A stretch of DNA of 60,908 nt from Polyrhizophydium stewartii (GCA_027604665.1 JADGIZ010000003.1:1-60908); one strand, 5' to 3'. Counted from the stretch's first letter, positions 24,076 through 36,186 are shown. Notes: generated by a model not told the origin, from the sequence alone. Numbers and translations: made by a program.

Positions 24076-25963
24076 TCTATTAGACTCCACTTTTCATGAT
24101 AGAAATCCCTCAGCTTCTGCTATATTTACTTGTAGAATTGGTACAAAGTACTAATTCGTGCTACGCACTGAATTTTCTGAATCAGGTTTACTAATAAAAG
24201 TTCTAGTTTCTTCACTCATTTACATGAGTTGATCAAAGTTCTAATTATTCATAGATGTTTCTGCCTATACTAGGAATTAATCTGTCGTAATAAGAGAGTA
24301 AATCGGAATTATGTTTATTAGTAATATAACCCTAAACTAAAAATCATTTACTAAGAAATGTCGTTCGGAATAAGAGGCTTGTGTATGTAAGCAGCGCCTG
24401 GTTTGATTTTGGGGTGGAGGTTGGTAAATAGGTATAAAGTCAAAACAATTGATCGTGGCGCATCCTCTGAAGAGCTGTTAGGGGATCCTCTATAATTTAG
24501 CAACTAATTTACATCAATTTCTGATCGACGTAGTCGATTTGAGGTGATCATCAATTAACTATACTCCCGCGATCATAGATCGCTTATTCATTAAGGACCC
24601 TCTGACGGGTCCGATCAAGTTAATTAGTAATACTTTGTTTAGTCACGCAAATAATAACTATGGGTCTGAGATTCCAAATAAACAGATTGTCTTAACTACA
24701 GCGGGTACTCTAATTAGAGGTGTAACAGCACTTTATTAGACGTCTTTTTAAGTTGATTAACGTGACTTATTAAATACCAATTAATTGAGTGATTATTAAG
24801 CATCCTCTAGTTGCCTTATTACTAAAGGGGAGGCAACACTTCAGGTGCAAGTATTTCAGATCCTTATCGATCCATAGGATCGACTTCACCCTAGAAGTTC
24901 ATCCCTAAATCTCGAAGTCCGTCTTCGCCTCAACATGCTAGGAGATTCCAAATAGATCTCCCGATATCTCAAAATCAATTATACTTCTCGATATTTTGTG
25001 GTTAGTCAGCCAATTATTGTCTCCACTCCTAAAGGGAGTGGGCGTTCTTAAGAACGCCTCACTTAGTTGTGATCTCCATCAGAACTTTAGCTCCTCATCG
25101 CTTTGCAGCTTCCTTTAGCGAGTCGCGGACGTGTCAATAGGAGTGTACTATCAAATATGGTGCCAAATCTATAGAAACTAAATAAAATCAACTCAATCAT
25201 AAAAGCCAGCAGTGGAGTAACTCATCTTCGTATTTATTATCTAGCATATTATACCCGCCACTCTTTTTTGTGGCCGAGCAAATCCAGACCTCATTCAGGA
25301 GTAGACCGAAGCCCATCTACGGTAGCCGCCTTAGACTCGTTATACAGGTAGGACCTTTGGCGACGAAAGCAATTGTCGGTTTACCAAAATCGCCTACTTC
25401 TACTTTTAGACCTTCGTCATTGTCCCCTATACCTCTTATAATTACTAAAAAGCCGGTTGTGATACTCCACAGTTATTTGTACTACACTGGATTTCAGCTC
25501 TCACTATCCCGTATCCGTCTAACAAAGCCACTAATAAAGTTAGAGGTGCCGCGTCGGAGTCGCTCCAAACTGCATTCTATTCCTAAAGAGAATTGACTAG
25601 ATATTCGCACCAAAGAAATATAGTTAACAAATAGTATGACGGCACTTCACTGCGCGTCCACGAAGTAGGGGGTTTCAACTATGAGGAGTACACTTATCTG
25701 TAATACAATAATTAGTGTAGAAAAAGCGATGGGAAAACTAGCAATTTTGCGGTCCCTAAAAATCAACAACTTGAGTTGTTTTAGGATTATTGTCACCTCG
25801 AAATAATTTAGGTTTCATACACATTAAAGATTCTCCAAACTGTTTGTAGGTGAGCAATATGTCACCATATTGGTGGGACTATATATAAAATATGTAAACT
25901 AGAAAATTCATTTAAATGATTTTAATAAAATTCTGTTCTACTGTTATTCATTTGAGATTTTGA

Positions 25964-26099
25964 GCCGCGACGTCGCCTCAGAAGCTCTTCTGAGGCCCGG
26001 TGCTTGAAGCACCGGCGGCCCCCCCATCTTCGATGGGGGGCCGGTCGCGGAGTGACCGGAGCCTTGTAAAGGCCCCTACGTCACGACCGCTCCGCTGCG
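25964..26099 (+). repeat. modular hairpin cluster, four inner hairpins
   Basis: In order: the GCGACGTCG arm; CCTCAGAAGCTCTTCTGAGG; CCGGTGCTTGAAGCACCGG; CCCCCCATCTTCGATGGGGG; then GGTCGCGGAGTGACCGG; then GGAGCCTTGTAAAGGCCCC; and a closing arm ACGTCACGACCGCTCC. Confidence 0.88.
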
Positions 26100-26384
26100 T
26101 ACGGTATACTTTATTAATAGATGGTCCAAATAGGGGAAAGCCCAAACTACAATATCGATTTGTTGTAGTGCAACCTCATCGGGTTACATTTGAGAATCTT
26201 GGCACGGATGCGCTTGTCCCAGCGCTTCTCCTCTTATCTTCAATTTACTAGTGAGAATATGCAAAATATCGAGTACGAGCATGATTGCAGCGCGGAAGCG
26301 ACCGGCGGCGGAGTATCCCCGCCTCCGCGGCAATTTTGCCAAAAATCGAATTTGCGCTTTTTCGCGGCGCCCGCGGAAATCGCC

Positions 26385-26418
26385 CCAGGGGCGACCCCCC
26401 GCCTACGCGGTGGGTCTA
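26385..26418 (+). repeat. GGCGACCCCCCGCC element, copy 2
   Basis: This has the same core as 12026-12059 within a longer GC-rich island. It is preceded by a CCGCGG hairpin instead of AT-rich DNA. Confidence 0.85.
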
Positions 26419-26588
26419 AGCGGCCCCCCAAGAGCGAATCGAATGATTTAAGACGCGACGTAGCCCGTAGGGCGGTCGCTCCAATGAGATGAAGCGTACT
26501 GAAGCTAGACCCAGGGTAAGAGCGACTGCGTGATAGTGCAAAATAATGTAATAGATTTGATGTAGTACAAAAATCAAGATGCAATCCG

Positions 26589-26613
26589 CGGCGGATGCCG
26601 CTCCAAGACACAA
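26589..26613 (-). repeat. GCAATCCGCGGCGGATGCCGCTCC element
   Basis: GCAATCCGCGGCGGATGCCG followed by CTCC is the reverse complement of 51583-51607 (GGAGCGGCATCCGCCGCGGATTGC). CCGCGG lies at the centre. Confidence 0.88.
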
Positions 26614-27412
26614 ATAATTCCTAAGCATTTCTAAATAGAGCATAGTACAAAATAAGTGATGTAGGTTTATTATTTGTGTTAGAACCTAAGCCTCCAGATC
26701 GATATAAAAGTTAGATGGAATTTAGCTAATAAGGAGTAAGGACTAAGATAACAGGTAAAATATCTATTGTAGTACTACCAAATCCTATCGATGAATAGGA
26801 TTACAAACTAAATTAGATCTGTACTATGCTTCTTATGATTAAGGATAATTACGAGGACCGATAGACTAATGGATAAAATAAGTATAACAGAATGAAGAGA
26901 ATTAGCTAACAGGTAGATATCCGATACTTAGTAAGTTTACAAACTACAAAATGACTATTCCTAGATTATAGTAAAATGAGTAATGTAATATTACAGCTAA
27001 TCCAATTCCAATAAAAAGGTGCTGAATTTGCTAAGAACTAATCCAAAGGAAAATCACATTTAATAGAATGAATATATGTACTAAGCATTCAACCAATAAA
27101 GTTAGAAGAGAAAAGAGTTCACTAAATAATGCTGAATATCTCAACTCCAATTACTCCTTCAACAACTAAGACTAAATTATGTAACATGTATACCTGAAGA
27201 GATGATAGCACTGAACCTATGCTAGTAATATTATCACAAATACCCAATTAGAGATAGAGCAGAATAACCCCCCCTAAGAGATCTAAATACCCGTTATGAA
27301 TGAGGTACAATAATTATAACGTCAAATATGTATAAGAAACTCCAATAACCCAGAATCAATGAAATAAAATGTACTTGTGCTTGTGTCTCTAATCCTAAAT
27401 AGTCATTAACAA

Positions 27413-27458
27413 CAAATCGGCCCGGAGGGGCGATTAGCGCGACTAGTCGCGCCAATCT
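27413..27458 (+). repeat. CGGCCCGGAGGGGCG element, copy 1
   Basis: CAAATCGGCCCGGAGGGGCG is followed by ATTAGCGCGACTAGTCGCGC and CAATCT. The second hairpin has the palindromic centre CGACTAGTCG. It pairs with the copy at 60541-60587. Confidence 0.93.
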
Positions 27459-27715
27459 CATCCTAGGAATAATTCATAAGGATCAAAATGCTCGATTGAG
27501 TTAAGACTTTAGCTTAAACCGGTTTGCCGGGGGTTTGACAAATCAAGTAGAACCGCGTAGCTCACACAGCGGGTCTTAGAGAATAAATAATCTAATCAAT
27601 AAGCGCTGAAGGATTAAGAGCTGAACAATACTAAATGACGGAGTCTCCTATAAATAGAAGTAAATAAAATGTACTATTGAGAATTTTGTTTAACCAATTA
27701 TTCAGATATTCGAAG

Positions 27716-27748
27716 GTGCGACGTCGCCTGAGGCGCCCCGGTCGCACC
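27716..27748 (+). repeat. modular hairpin cluster, GCGCC inner hairpin
   Basis: GGTGCGACGTCG and CGGTCGCACC enclose GGCGCCTCAGGCGCC (read on the other strand). The outer arm TGCGAC pairs with GTCGCA, a changed but matching pair compared with other copies. Confidence 0.88.
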
Positions 27749-27928
27749 CCTCCGGTCCGATCTTAGAACTCCTATTAGGCAATTCAATGAATTGCTCTAT
27801 CTAGTAAGTGTTTATGCTAAGTAGGATTATCTTAAAATACATTGGAGCGACTCCGACGCGGCACCTATTTGGGAATTGTCTGATTAACTACTAGAAGTTC
27901 AAAGCGATAACCCTTGAAACTTTAGAAC

Positions 27929-28009
27929 AGAACCACCACCTAAGTGGTGGGTCGCCCCCACCCGGTGCTTCAAGCACCGCCCCCCTCAATGGGGGGCGGG
28001 GCCGATTCT
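27929..28009 (+). repeat. 80-bp triple-hairpin element, copy 2
   Basis: This is the same as 3801-3880 except for one extra G in the last hairpin run. The flanks differ, so the whole unit moved or was copied as a block. Confidence 0.95.
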
Positions 28010-29226
28010 TAGAAAAGACTTAGCTTAAATAACATTTGGATTCCTTATATAATCTCTAAACTAAGAATCCTCCTTTTAGCACAATTATATAATCAGTCTA
28101 GACCAACTACGTTGGTGTACCAAGGCACAATTGTGACCAGCTAATCCTCGAAGTTGTGAATAAGAAATAACCACTAATAATAGGAAAATCTAATAATTAT
28201 TTAGCAATAAAAGTGTTTCATAATACTTTATAAAATGTGTACGAGATACTTAATACGAATATTTCTTCTAAAAGTCTAATCATAAATCAGAAACCTCAAA
28301 GAATTCTTTTTAGTCGATCTTTCGATAAGAATCCTATTACCAAATTATTTTAATCTCGATCTAGTAGATCGATTAATTTAATCAAGAGTTTCCTGCGAAT
28401 ACCCAAAAATCCCTAAGGAAATTCTCCACTTAGCATCCTGATATCTGGCCATCTCAAAGATTCTGTGATCTATCAAATTCTTCCTACCGTTTTGCCTGGG
28501 TGGGTCGTACAGATAATTCCTGGACTAAAGGGGAATTCACACTTGATTCCGTTATAAAGCTAAAGAACATCTGGGACAGTGAGATGTTATTTTTTATGCT
28601 AGACCCCCACTGTACCGGATTGACTCATGTTTATTATTCTCCAGCAAATTGAAAACTATGTGTGGTCATTGTCTAATTCGTAACAGCAGGAAAGGGTTGG
28701 CTGGTTTAACCCCCTACGTAGTCTCTAAGGAGCCTAATAAAATAGACAGATATTCAAATTGAGGAAGAGATTAATCATACTTCTAAAGACTTTTTATGTG
28801 TTAAACTAACAATGGGAATCTTTAGTTTGCTTATATTATTAGTTGAGATGAAATCTTTTCTATTCTGATTATCTGGAGGCCAATGCCGCCAAGATTTACG
28901 AAATCCAAGAAGCTGGGTAGGCCAAGCCTTCTTTGACTTTGACAATAACTTCCTGGAAAACCGTTGCCCCCTCCGGCATACCAATCAGATTTGACTTTGA
29001 ATTTGACTTTAGCATAGACACGTCGAGGAGAATATCCCTAGCTCTTATTAACTAAGATTTTATCTACAATCCGTGAAAGGCCACTATCATAAAAGAGCAA
29101 AGTCGAGCATCGTCACGAGAGCTTGTCGCCTTTGGGCCGGTGACCTTCCCCTCAAACCTTAGACTCGCTGTTCAATTTGGAATGACAGAATTGCCCCTAA
29201 GATAATCTAATGGTTAATTGCGGGAA

Positions 29227-29541
29227 TTATCTAGACAGATTAAAAGATTCTAAGAAATAATTCTTGACCATAATGGCAGGCGTATATGCCCCCGCTATAC
29301 AGATTTCGCCCGTAGGGATGGATTGACCCCAGAGGGGTGAGAGATTGGTTTTTGATTTAGGATCTCATGCTAGCTTGATTTCGACTCCAGTGATTCCAGC
29401 AGCTTCTAGCTTTAGTGCATAGAGAGTTCTAGTGAGATATTGTTTTATTAGACCTAAATGACGTAAATCTATCAGATCATATATAAAAAAACCTATATTG
29501 TGACACGTTGCCCCCGTGATGTCACCATAGAAACTTGATGA
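29227..29541 (-). pseudogene. possible decayed gene remnant in palindrome-poor block
   Basis: On the minus strand, 104 codons run between two TAA codons with one internal stop (TGA, plus 29365-29367). Wording includes TRTLYALKLEAAGITG and SIPTGEICIAGAYTP. The frame sits in a 1.2-kb block (about 28.4-29.56 kb) that, unlike its surroundings, has few palindromes and higher GC. Further downstream on the same strand another open stretch reads PEGATVFQEVIVKVKEG (about 28.97-28.92 kb), in a different frame relation. I do not recognise a family. It could be one decayed gene with frame slips, or chance open frames. Confidence 0.25.
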
Positions 29542-31093
29542 TTAACGAATCCAGCTCCATTTGGTAATAATAATCAACTTAGTTGATCAGGGATTGAATT
29601 ACATCTCTTTAAATTCAGCCTGCATTATTTTTATTAAAGTTCCTAATTGATTGTAACTGTCATAACCTAATATATTAATTTCTATTCGTAAGGACGTCGC
29701 TGAGCGCGAGCGGAGCTGCTAAGAATCAGATCAGCCTGGATGTATCCCTCCCATGAAACTAATTTCATAACTATCTTGGCCCCCCTGAGACCAAGAGTAG
29801 TAGTAAAATGAAGAAGTAATGAAACGCATAGTCGTGGTCAAGAATAGATCAATTTCGTGTGGTGTCGCATTCAAGTGAATGGTAATAAAATTGATCATGA
29901 TTGACTTAATGTAATCTAGCAATAGATCAAACTGATTTACAAGTGAATAATTAGGGCAATCCAATTCTTGAAGTGTATCAGGTAAGGTGCATTAAGCCTA
30001 CCTGATGAACGGTGAAGCTGTATAAATGTAACGAGTGGGCACCGGGTCGAGTGTAATAGTCTTTAATGAAAGGAGTGAAGGCTGGACCGGAGACTAAAAG
30101 GATCCTAATCAGAGCAGCTGATAATGAATGTAACGAAATGAATTAGCAGGTTATTATTAAGTGGATCAACAATGCTTCAAGATTAATACGTCTGAACTAG
30201 GAAGTCGAATCAGAGATTCGATTCCAAAGAGATTAGGGGTCTAAACTTTGATTAGTCAACCTAAAGGTCGAACACAAATTAGAAAACTGATTGCTGATGT
30301 AAATAGTGATAATTATGATTCTCTTGCTCAAGTATTTCGTATTATCTAAAGCTTAATTGAATTCGTAGCAACACTGGCGAACCTTCGATCAATCAAGAGG
30401 TGTAGGCGATCAGCTTGAGAAAATCGAGCTGGCCTCGTGATAAGTAGAATAAGAAGATATAAGATAAGTATTATCCAAGTTTTTTTATAAATACCTAGTC
30501 TGATGATTAGGAGGCAGCTGCCTCCCCTATTCTTTAATCTAGCTATAATTAGCCCATCAACAAGTAGATGGGCGATCAGTTCTGATAAATCGTAGGCGTG
30601 AGTAGCTTAGCAATAAATTAACCAGTCTTATTTTATTGATGCCTCGTCGTATTCCAGATATGTCTGATGGTTTTCTAGGCTGGAATAGCTTCATTTCTTT
30701 TCTAATGACGGAGCTAAAGGTCCTAAAAGGGCGCTCTATGAGCGCTTAAGACTCATATAACCTAGGCAATTCCTAAGACTATCTAAAAGATTATCTATAA
30801 AGCCCAAAAGGAGCACCATGCTGTTAATCAAGATTTAAGAAGATATGCTGTTGTAATTACTCATTGGATCTAAATCAATAAATAAGATCAACTTAGTCGA
30901 TTATCATAAAGCAGGCATTCAAGAATGCTAAGATCTCATTATAAAGTTTGTCAACCGATACCAAAGGGATAATTCCGTAATTGGGTTATTAACTAATTTG
31001 AGCAATTGCATCTTTAATATTAGGTTATGACTAGTGCTCCTACATCGAACTAGTTCGATCGATAATTGCCGCAAAGCGGGAAACCACTCTTCA

Positions 31094-31193
31094 GCGCGAC
31101 GTCGCCTCAGAAGCATGCAAATCGGGCCCTAGCCTGCGCGAGCTGCGCGTACACGGGCCCTAACCGGCCCGCCCCTTGAGGGGCGGTCGCTCA
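31094..31193 (+). repeat. modular hairpin cluster, GGGCCC type
   Basis: GCGCGACGTCGCCTCAGAAG opens the unit, but the CTTCTGAGG half is missing. It is replaced by a GGGCCCTAGCCTGCGCG stretch and its partner GCGCGTACACGGGCCC. CCGCCCCTTGAGGGGCGG and GGTCGCTC close it. The stretch GGGCCC..GCGCGAGCTGCGCG has a close inverted relative at about 56646-56680. Confidence 0.85.
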
Positions 31194-31338
31194 GGTTTTG
31201 GTTGAAAGCTACTTCTTGTCGATTTCTCGTCGTTCTCCCTATAAACACCATCTAACAGTCGGACGGAGTCCTAACAGAATCACAAAAAGAGGTGCTGAGG
31301 ATTTGCGTTGGTCGCGCGCGCGCGCGCACCCTGAAAAA

Positions 31339-31538
31339 GTGTCGCGACGTCGCCTATGTCATGTTTCATCGGGCCCTTAAAGGGCCCTAACCGGCCCGCC
31401 CCTTGAGGGGCGGTGATCGAAGATCGGTCGCTCCGTGACCGGGCTTCGCCCTACGTCACGGCCGTGGCCGGCCCTTTGGGCCCCCGCCCCTCAAGGGGGC
31501 GGGCCTCAGAAGAACTTCTGAGGCGACGCCACACCGGA
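31339..31538 (+). repeat. largest modular hairpin cluster, about 200 bp
   Basis: At least six inner hairpins stand in a row, among them GGGCCCTTAAAGGGCCC, CCGCCCCTTGAGGGGCGG, GATCGAAGATC, a GTGACC..GGTCAC-like pair, GGCCCTTTGGGCC, CCGCCCCTCAAGGGGGCGG and CCTCAGAAGAACTTCTGAGG. It has GCGACGTCGCC and GGCGACGCC at its ends. It is preceded by an alternating CG run (31313-31327). Confidence 0.88.
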
Positions 31539-32530
31539 GGCTGACGATACCTCTTTTTATACGTATCGGCTTCTATATATTAGATTCTTACTATTGATCT
31601 AGATTATGCATTATTTCAATATTGATCCTTCAAGTTCAACTTCTGATATCCCTAATAATTGAGAATTCACTTAGTATCAAGTATGATTATTAAATTAATA
31701 GGATTTTTATTTAAGATATCTAATCAATTTGTATGAAATCGCGAAGCCGCTTAAGAATGTAGAGGACTAGAAAAAGGAAGGGGAACAATTGGTTATATAT
31801 TATTCTTTAGCCTCACATAAATAGTAGATCCAACTTTTTATATCCTAATACAGGAGACTAATCCAATCTGGCCTATGTTTAATTAATCTAGAACTCTCAA
31901 ATTATTCTTAAATCTTTCCCTATAAATTCCTTTAAGGGGTCGTATACCTCCCTACACTAAGAGAACCAATAACATATAATCTATATTCAAAAGTAAATTT
32001 GAGGCTTCTTTTGGAGTATCTAAATTTATTATACAGGGTATATCTTCTATAGATTATGATTATGAACCGGATAGGTAGACCTAAATATAATGTATCTCTT
32101 TTTGGGTACTCTATAGAATTAAAAGAACCGATAGGTGAGTTAGTCTAATTGGATCGATTTACTTATATGTATATTAGAATGAGCCAAGTTCTAAATAAAA
32201 GAGAGATATAAGAAAGACCAACTTCCAGTTGGGTAAAGTGCTTCTTTATTAAGTTCTATTTCTGTATAGATAAGTTTTAGACTTTATTTTGGAGGTGCAA
32301 CCGACTGGATTTAGACTATGTAGATTTACCAAGGATATAAAAAGATCCTAGTAGAATTAAAGTTCTATCCAAAAGAATGGAACCGGTGGGTCGGATTAAT
32401 GATACTTATAAATAAAAACTAAATATATATACCCCTTATCTGTTAGATCCTTCAATTTGACTATTAAAATAGATAGAACCCTTATTAGTAGGCTAATATT
32501 ATAGGTAAAGTTAATGTAGAATCGAAAAGA

Positions 32531-32576
32531 ATCGTGGAGGTGAACGCACCGCGGGGGCGGGCACGTCCACCTCGAT
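32531..32576 (+). repeat. 46-bp GTGGAGGTG palindromic element, long form
   Basis: The outer arms ATCGTGGAGGTG and CACCTCGAT enclose the core GCGGGGGCGGGCACGTCC. The copy at 52712-52757 is identical. Inverted copies lie at 42234-42278 and 43023-43062. A short form without the core lies at 57618-57645. Confidence 0.95.
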
Positions 32577-34119
32577 CAATCTGTGATTCAGTCTAATTTA
32601 CTATCATACATTTATTTGGCTTAGGGAGAAGAGTCTTAAGATATCTGGTTAATAAATTTTGATCATTGGTATTTAATACATACGATTGAATAGGTAAAAT
32701 AAGTTTATCATCTAAGATGGATATTTCTACATAACTAGGATGTTTATAAGTAATTATCAGATATTAACAACCAAGATCTATATGATGGAGAACCTCCAAA
32801 TTAGGTTCTAAAGTTGATTGGAAAGGTTACTAAAATTAGAACCCTAAAGAATGAAGAGGTAGCTTATATTATGAAAAGTCTTTAAATTCTGGGTGATCTA
32901 ACCAATTAATAACATTAGGTCTCTCAGCTTTATTTAACCTAAATCTACTCTATAAACCAAACTATCAGATCCTATGTTCTAAAAAAGTCTATATGAACCA
33001 ACTTTTGGTAACAAACTCTATATAAGGGATGATGACCAATGTTAGACTAGTAAAATAATGGGTAAGATCAATTGAAAGAGGTCAACTTCAATCTCTTTTG
33101 GTCTTATAACCTAATTTCCTTCTCAAATCAACCTGAATAGATTGGTTATTTGTATAAGATAGCTCATTTATCCTTCTAATATAAAACAAAGGGGAGAAAA
33201 TAACAAATAATTGAATCGGACGGAGTCCTAACAAATCCAGAGGGACCTAAACTAATCTAACAGAATATTTGGACATCTTCTTTCAATACAGAAATTAATA
33301 GACAAGATGATTTGACACAAAGTACTACCCGACATGGCTTCTATAAAATAGTTCATTTGAATTAATAAAACTACAAGTAGAACTCCTTGGTTTTAATAAA
33401 TAGATCTTATGCCCTATAGATCTACCTGAGATTTAGTGGATGACTCCTTCAATTTATATATGAGAATCCATAAAAGAGATGGGATATACCAGTTAATTTC
33501 AACATGTGTCTATACAAAGAATCTATTATTATGGTGTTACCTTATAATTTCTAGAGCTAGATTATCTAAATATATAGATCTCCTAGATAGCACCTTGTTA
33601 TAATAGAGCAAGATAAAAAAGTATAGAGAATATTGTAAATAATGATAAATCAGAAGTATAAAGAAATGTTATCCTTGTGGCTTAGATAATCTTCTGTAAT
33701 AATCAGGATAGGGTTAGTTCTATGATATCTTGGTTTCTACTTCATAAGGAATAAAACCTTTCCACACGGCCTATTGTATTCTAATTACATGAAGATAGAG
33801 GTATGACTTAAAGTTGATCGACTTCGTCGATTATTATTAGTTCTAATTAAAGAGGTTAGTCTTCAGAGAATTATGTAAACCAAAGAAAAGATTAGTTTAT
33901 GATTTTGGTACCCTCCCAGGGTATATTTAATGAAGGTCATCTTGTAAAGGAACATTGATTATTAGATAATTTGACAACTTTCTCCCTATATCAGATCTGC
34001 ATAATTACCCTCCCTTTACCTAGGCTTCTCTGTAATAACTTATCTTCTTTCTCCACTTCTTATAATAATTTACCCCTCTAGACTAATAGATCTCATATTA
34101 TTAGGATTATCAACCAAGA

Positions 34120-34159
34120 GAATCGGCCGTGAGGGCGATTCCCACTGACGTGGTGAATC
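34120..34159 (-). repeat. CCGCG/GCGGG element, AATCGGCC variant
   Basis: AATCGGCCGTGAGGGCGATT and CCCACTGACGTGGTGAATC are the same two-hairpin design with GATT/AATC arms. This is the only element of its kind in this AT-rich tract. Confidence 0.8.
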
Positions 34160-34824
34160 TATTAAACAAAGATTATTCAACTGTATATATAGATTTATTA
34201 AATAAACGGCTTCTAATAAGAATAAAATAGATAGAGGACGATATCGCGCAAATCGACCCAGATGATTTAGTCTAATTAAGGTTCAATTTCTCCTTTAAAT
34301 CCATAAGTTAATTCGATACACTTCTTTTTTAGTCTTATAACTTGATTAGGGTTCACAATTATAGATATACTCTATATTTAAGATCTAATTATTGCTAAAA
34401 CCAAATATGTAAATACAAGATCCTTTATGATGTATAGGATAGGGTGTAATCCGATTAGGCTAATATATCATTTATAAAAAAAGACTCAGAATCGTTTAAG
34501 CCGGAATATCCGAACTAATTATAAGATAGTAGGGAAAGTCGAATCTACTTGGCGACCGGGAGATAGACAACTTGGTTTTGAGGTCTAACATGTTTCATGA
34601 AATGAGCCCAATACCTGTCTTTGAACATTTAGAAGCTGTGTATGCTAAACTAATCTACCGAATAAACTTGTTTACAATGAATATGCGTAGGTTCTGCTCG
34701 GTGAATCTGAACCAATTTGGTGTCTCAACATTTCGGAATAAACCCAGATCAGTTGTTTAAGCAACTTTGCTAGGTGATCATTTGTATTGCTGCACCTCCA
34801 ATGGCGGTGACCTTATTGTGTCTT

Positions 34825-34864
34825 GGAGCGGCGGAGTGGCCGGAGCCTTCGCCTACGTCGCACC
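34825..34864 (-). repeat. modular hairpin cluster, GGAGCC TTCGCC form
   Basis: GGAGCGGCGGAGTGGCCGG is followed by AGCCTTCGCCTACGTCGCAC. It mixes the window-start unit with the common GACGTCGC arm. Confidence 0.82.
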
Positions 34865-35657
34865 TTGCGTCTCACTTGAGGGGTCGATTTGGTTGATCGC
34901 GTCGCGATCGAGGATCAAATTGGAAGTTCCCATCAGATTCGGAAGTTGTGTAGAAACTCAAGGGTCAAATGTAGGAGAAATTCATCGTCAAACCTAATTG
35001 CAATTTGTGTAAGAAATGAGATTAGTCTCAAAGTAAATCAAATCGAATGGACTGTGCTCATGCGGTCTAGAAATTGATTATGTAAAGCCTAGCACCAAGT
35101 CCATGAACCCTATGACAAGATAAATAGGCTATAATCTACATCAATGAAGTATACTAGGCCTTGGCTAACCATAATGCACACAGTAGTTAATACATTTGAT
35201 CTGAAGTTCTAATTAGATAATAATTCCAAATAGAACCAAGCTGTTGTCAATTCTACCAATGATTCAGTTTGTGACGACCTCTAAATATCAATTAAATCAG
35301 AATTGCCGCGTAGCGGGAATTCCTCCTCCGGATGAATTTGAGCGAGGTCTAAACTACCAAGCTTCACCATCATTGAGTCTAATCACCTTTAGTGGTTTGC
35401 TACTATCATACAGAACTAAAACCTTAGAAGATAGTAATAAAGTAAGTATATACATTAGAAAATCATGACTGTTGATTCTAGTATTACGATTTCCAGCTAC
35501 ATGTTAAACCTAAATATGCATAGTCAATACAACTAAAATAATTGAAGTTTAAGCTAGTGTGAATCAGCGAAGTGGACTTATTATATAAGATGCAGCTCAG
35601 AAGATAGGATGAGAAATAAACCGAATGGTCCAACATATACCAACCTATGACCTAATA

Positions 35658-35698
35658 AACCCGGCCCTGAGGGGCGGGTTCCCGCAGACGCGGCAACC
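35658..35698 (-). repeat. CCGCG/GCGGG element, ACCCGGCC variant
   Basis: ACCCGGCCCTGAGGGGCGGG and TTCCCGCAGACGCGGCAACC have the same layout as 24037 but with CCGG arms. A shorter relative sits at 41835-41872. Confidence 0.85.
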
Positions 35699-36140
35699 CT
35701 AAATAGAAGTGTGGCAGTTTAATAGAACGAACCAATGAGAAGGTGGAGTAAACTAATAAGACATACCAGTTCCAAGAAAAAAGGAAACTATGAAATAGGT
35801 TTAATCCAAGGACGCATCGCAATATCCAGTTTATTTCTTACGTTTGGGAATCCATTTATACAGCTCTTGGTTTCTATTCCACGATCCAAATGAGGGATTG
35901 TAATATAGGTCAGAATGTTCCAGCATGTCTAATGGATAAACCATCTTTGGCGGTTCCCTTAGTCAACACTAATAAAAGCCACCATATTCTAAAAGAGAGT
36001 CGCTCCAATCTAAGGAAGAAAACTCTAATGAATGAGAACGAGACTAAATCGATAAGGAAAAGACCTAGGTGAAAAATCCAATGTTTAATTCCAATACTCG
36101 ATGCCAAGCATGGTCAGATTCAAAAGATGAATCAGCTATG

Positions 36141-36186
36141 TAAGAGGAGTAAGAATGAGAATGAGATTGAGAAGGAGAAGAAGATG
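36141..36186 (+). other. purine-rich tract
   Basis: A run of mostly A and G with only a few T, including GAATGAGAATGAGATTGAG and GAAGGAGAAGAAGATG. It is a low-complexity strand-asymmetric stretch with no gene-like frame. Confidence 0.7.

Larger units (their letters stand above)
24076..29226. other. gene-free spacer with GC island near 26.3 kb
   Basis: Repeat-rich spacer. The island at about 26280-26510 holds GAAGCGACCGGCGGCGGAG, CCCGCCTCCGCGG and GACGTAGCCCGTAGGGC. The frames of 66-123 codons crossing it follow from its high GC and the lack of stops in the palindromes. I do not accept them as genes. About 26.6-27.4 kb is AT-rich and nearly repeat-free. Confidence 0.65.
31550..34560. other. 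very AT-rich, repeat-poor tract A
   Basis: About 3 kb with very few GC hairpins (32531, 34120) and short words such as TAGATCTACC, AGAACC and TATAGATT coming back often. All frames are closed within tens of codons. It shares this texture with 54.8-56.7 kb and 57.24-57.5 kb. Confidence 0.6.

Noticed and set aside
26240..26611. Longest frame in the window (123 codons, minus strand) and overlapping frames on the plus strand
   Set aside because: It crosses GC-rich hairpins where stops are scarce and overlaps other frames on both strands. The protein is Arg/Pro-rich low-complexity text with no family wording.
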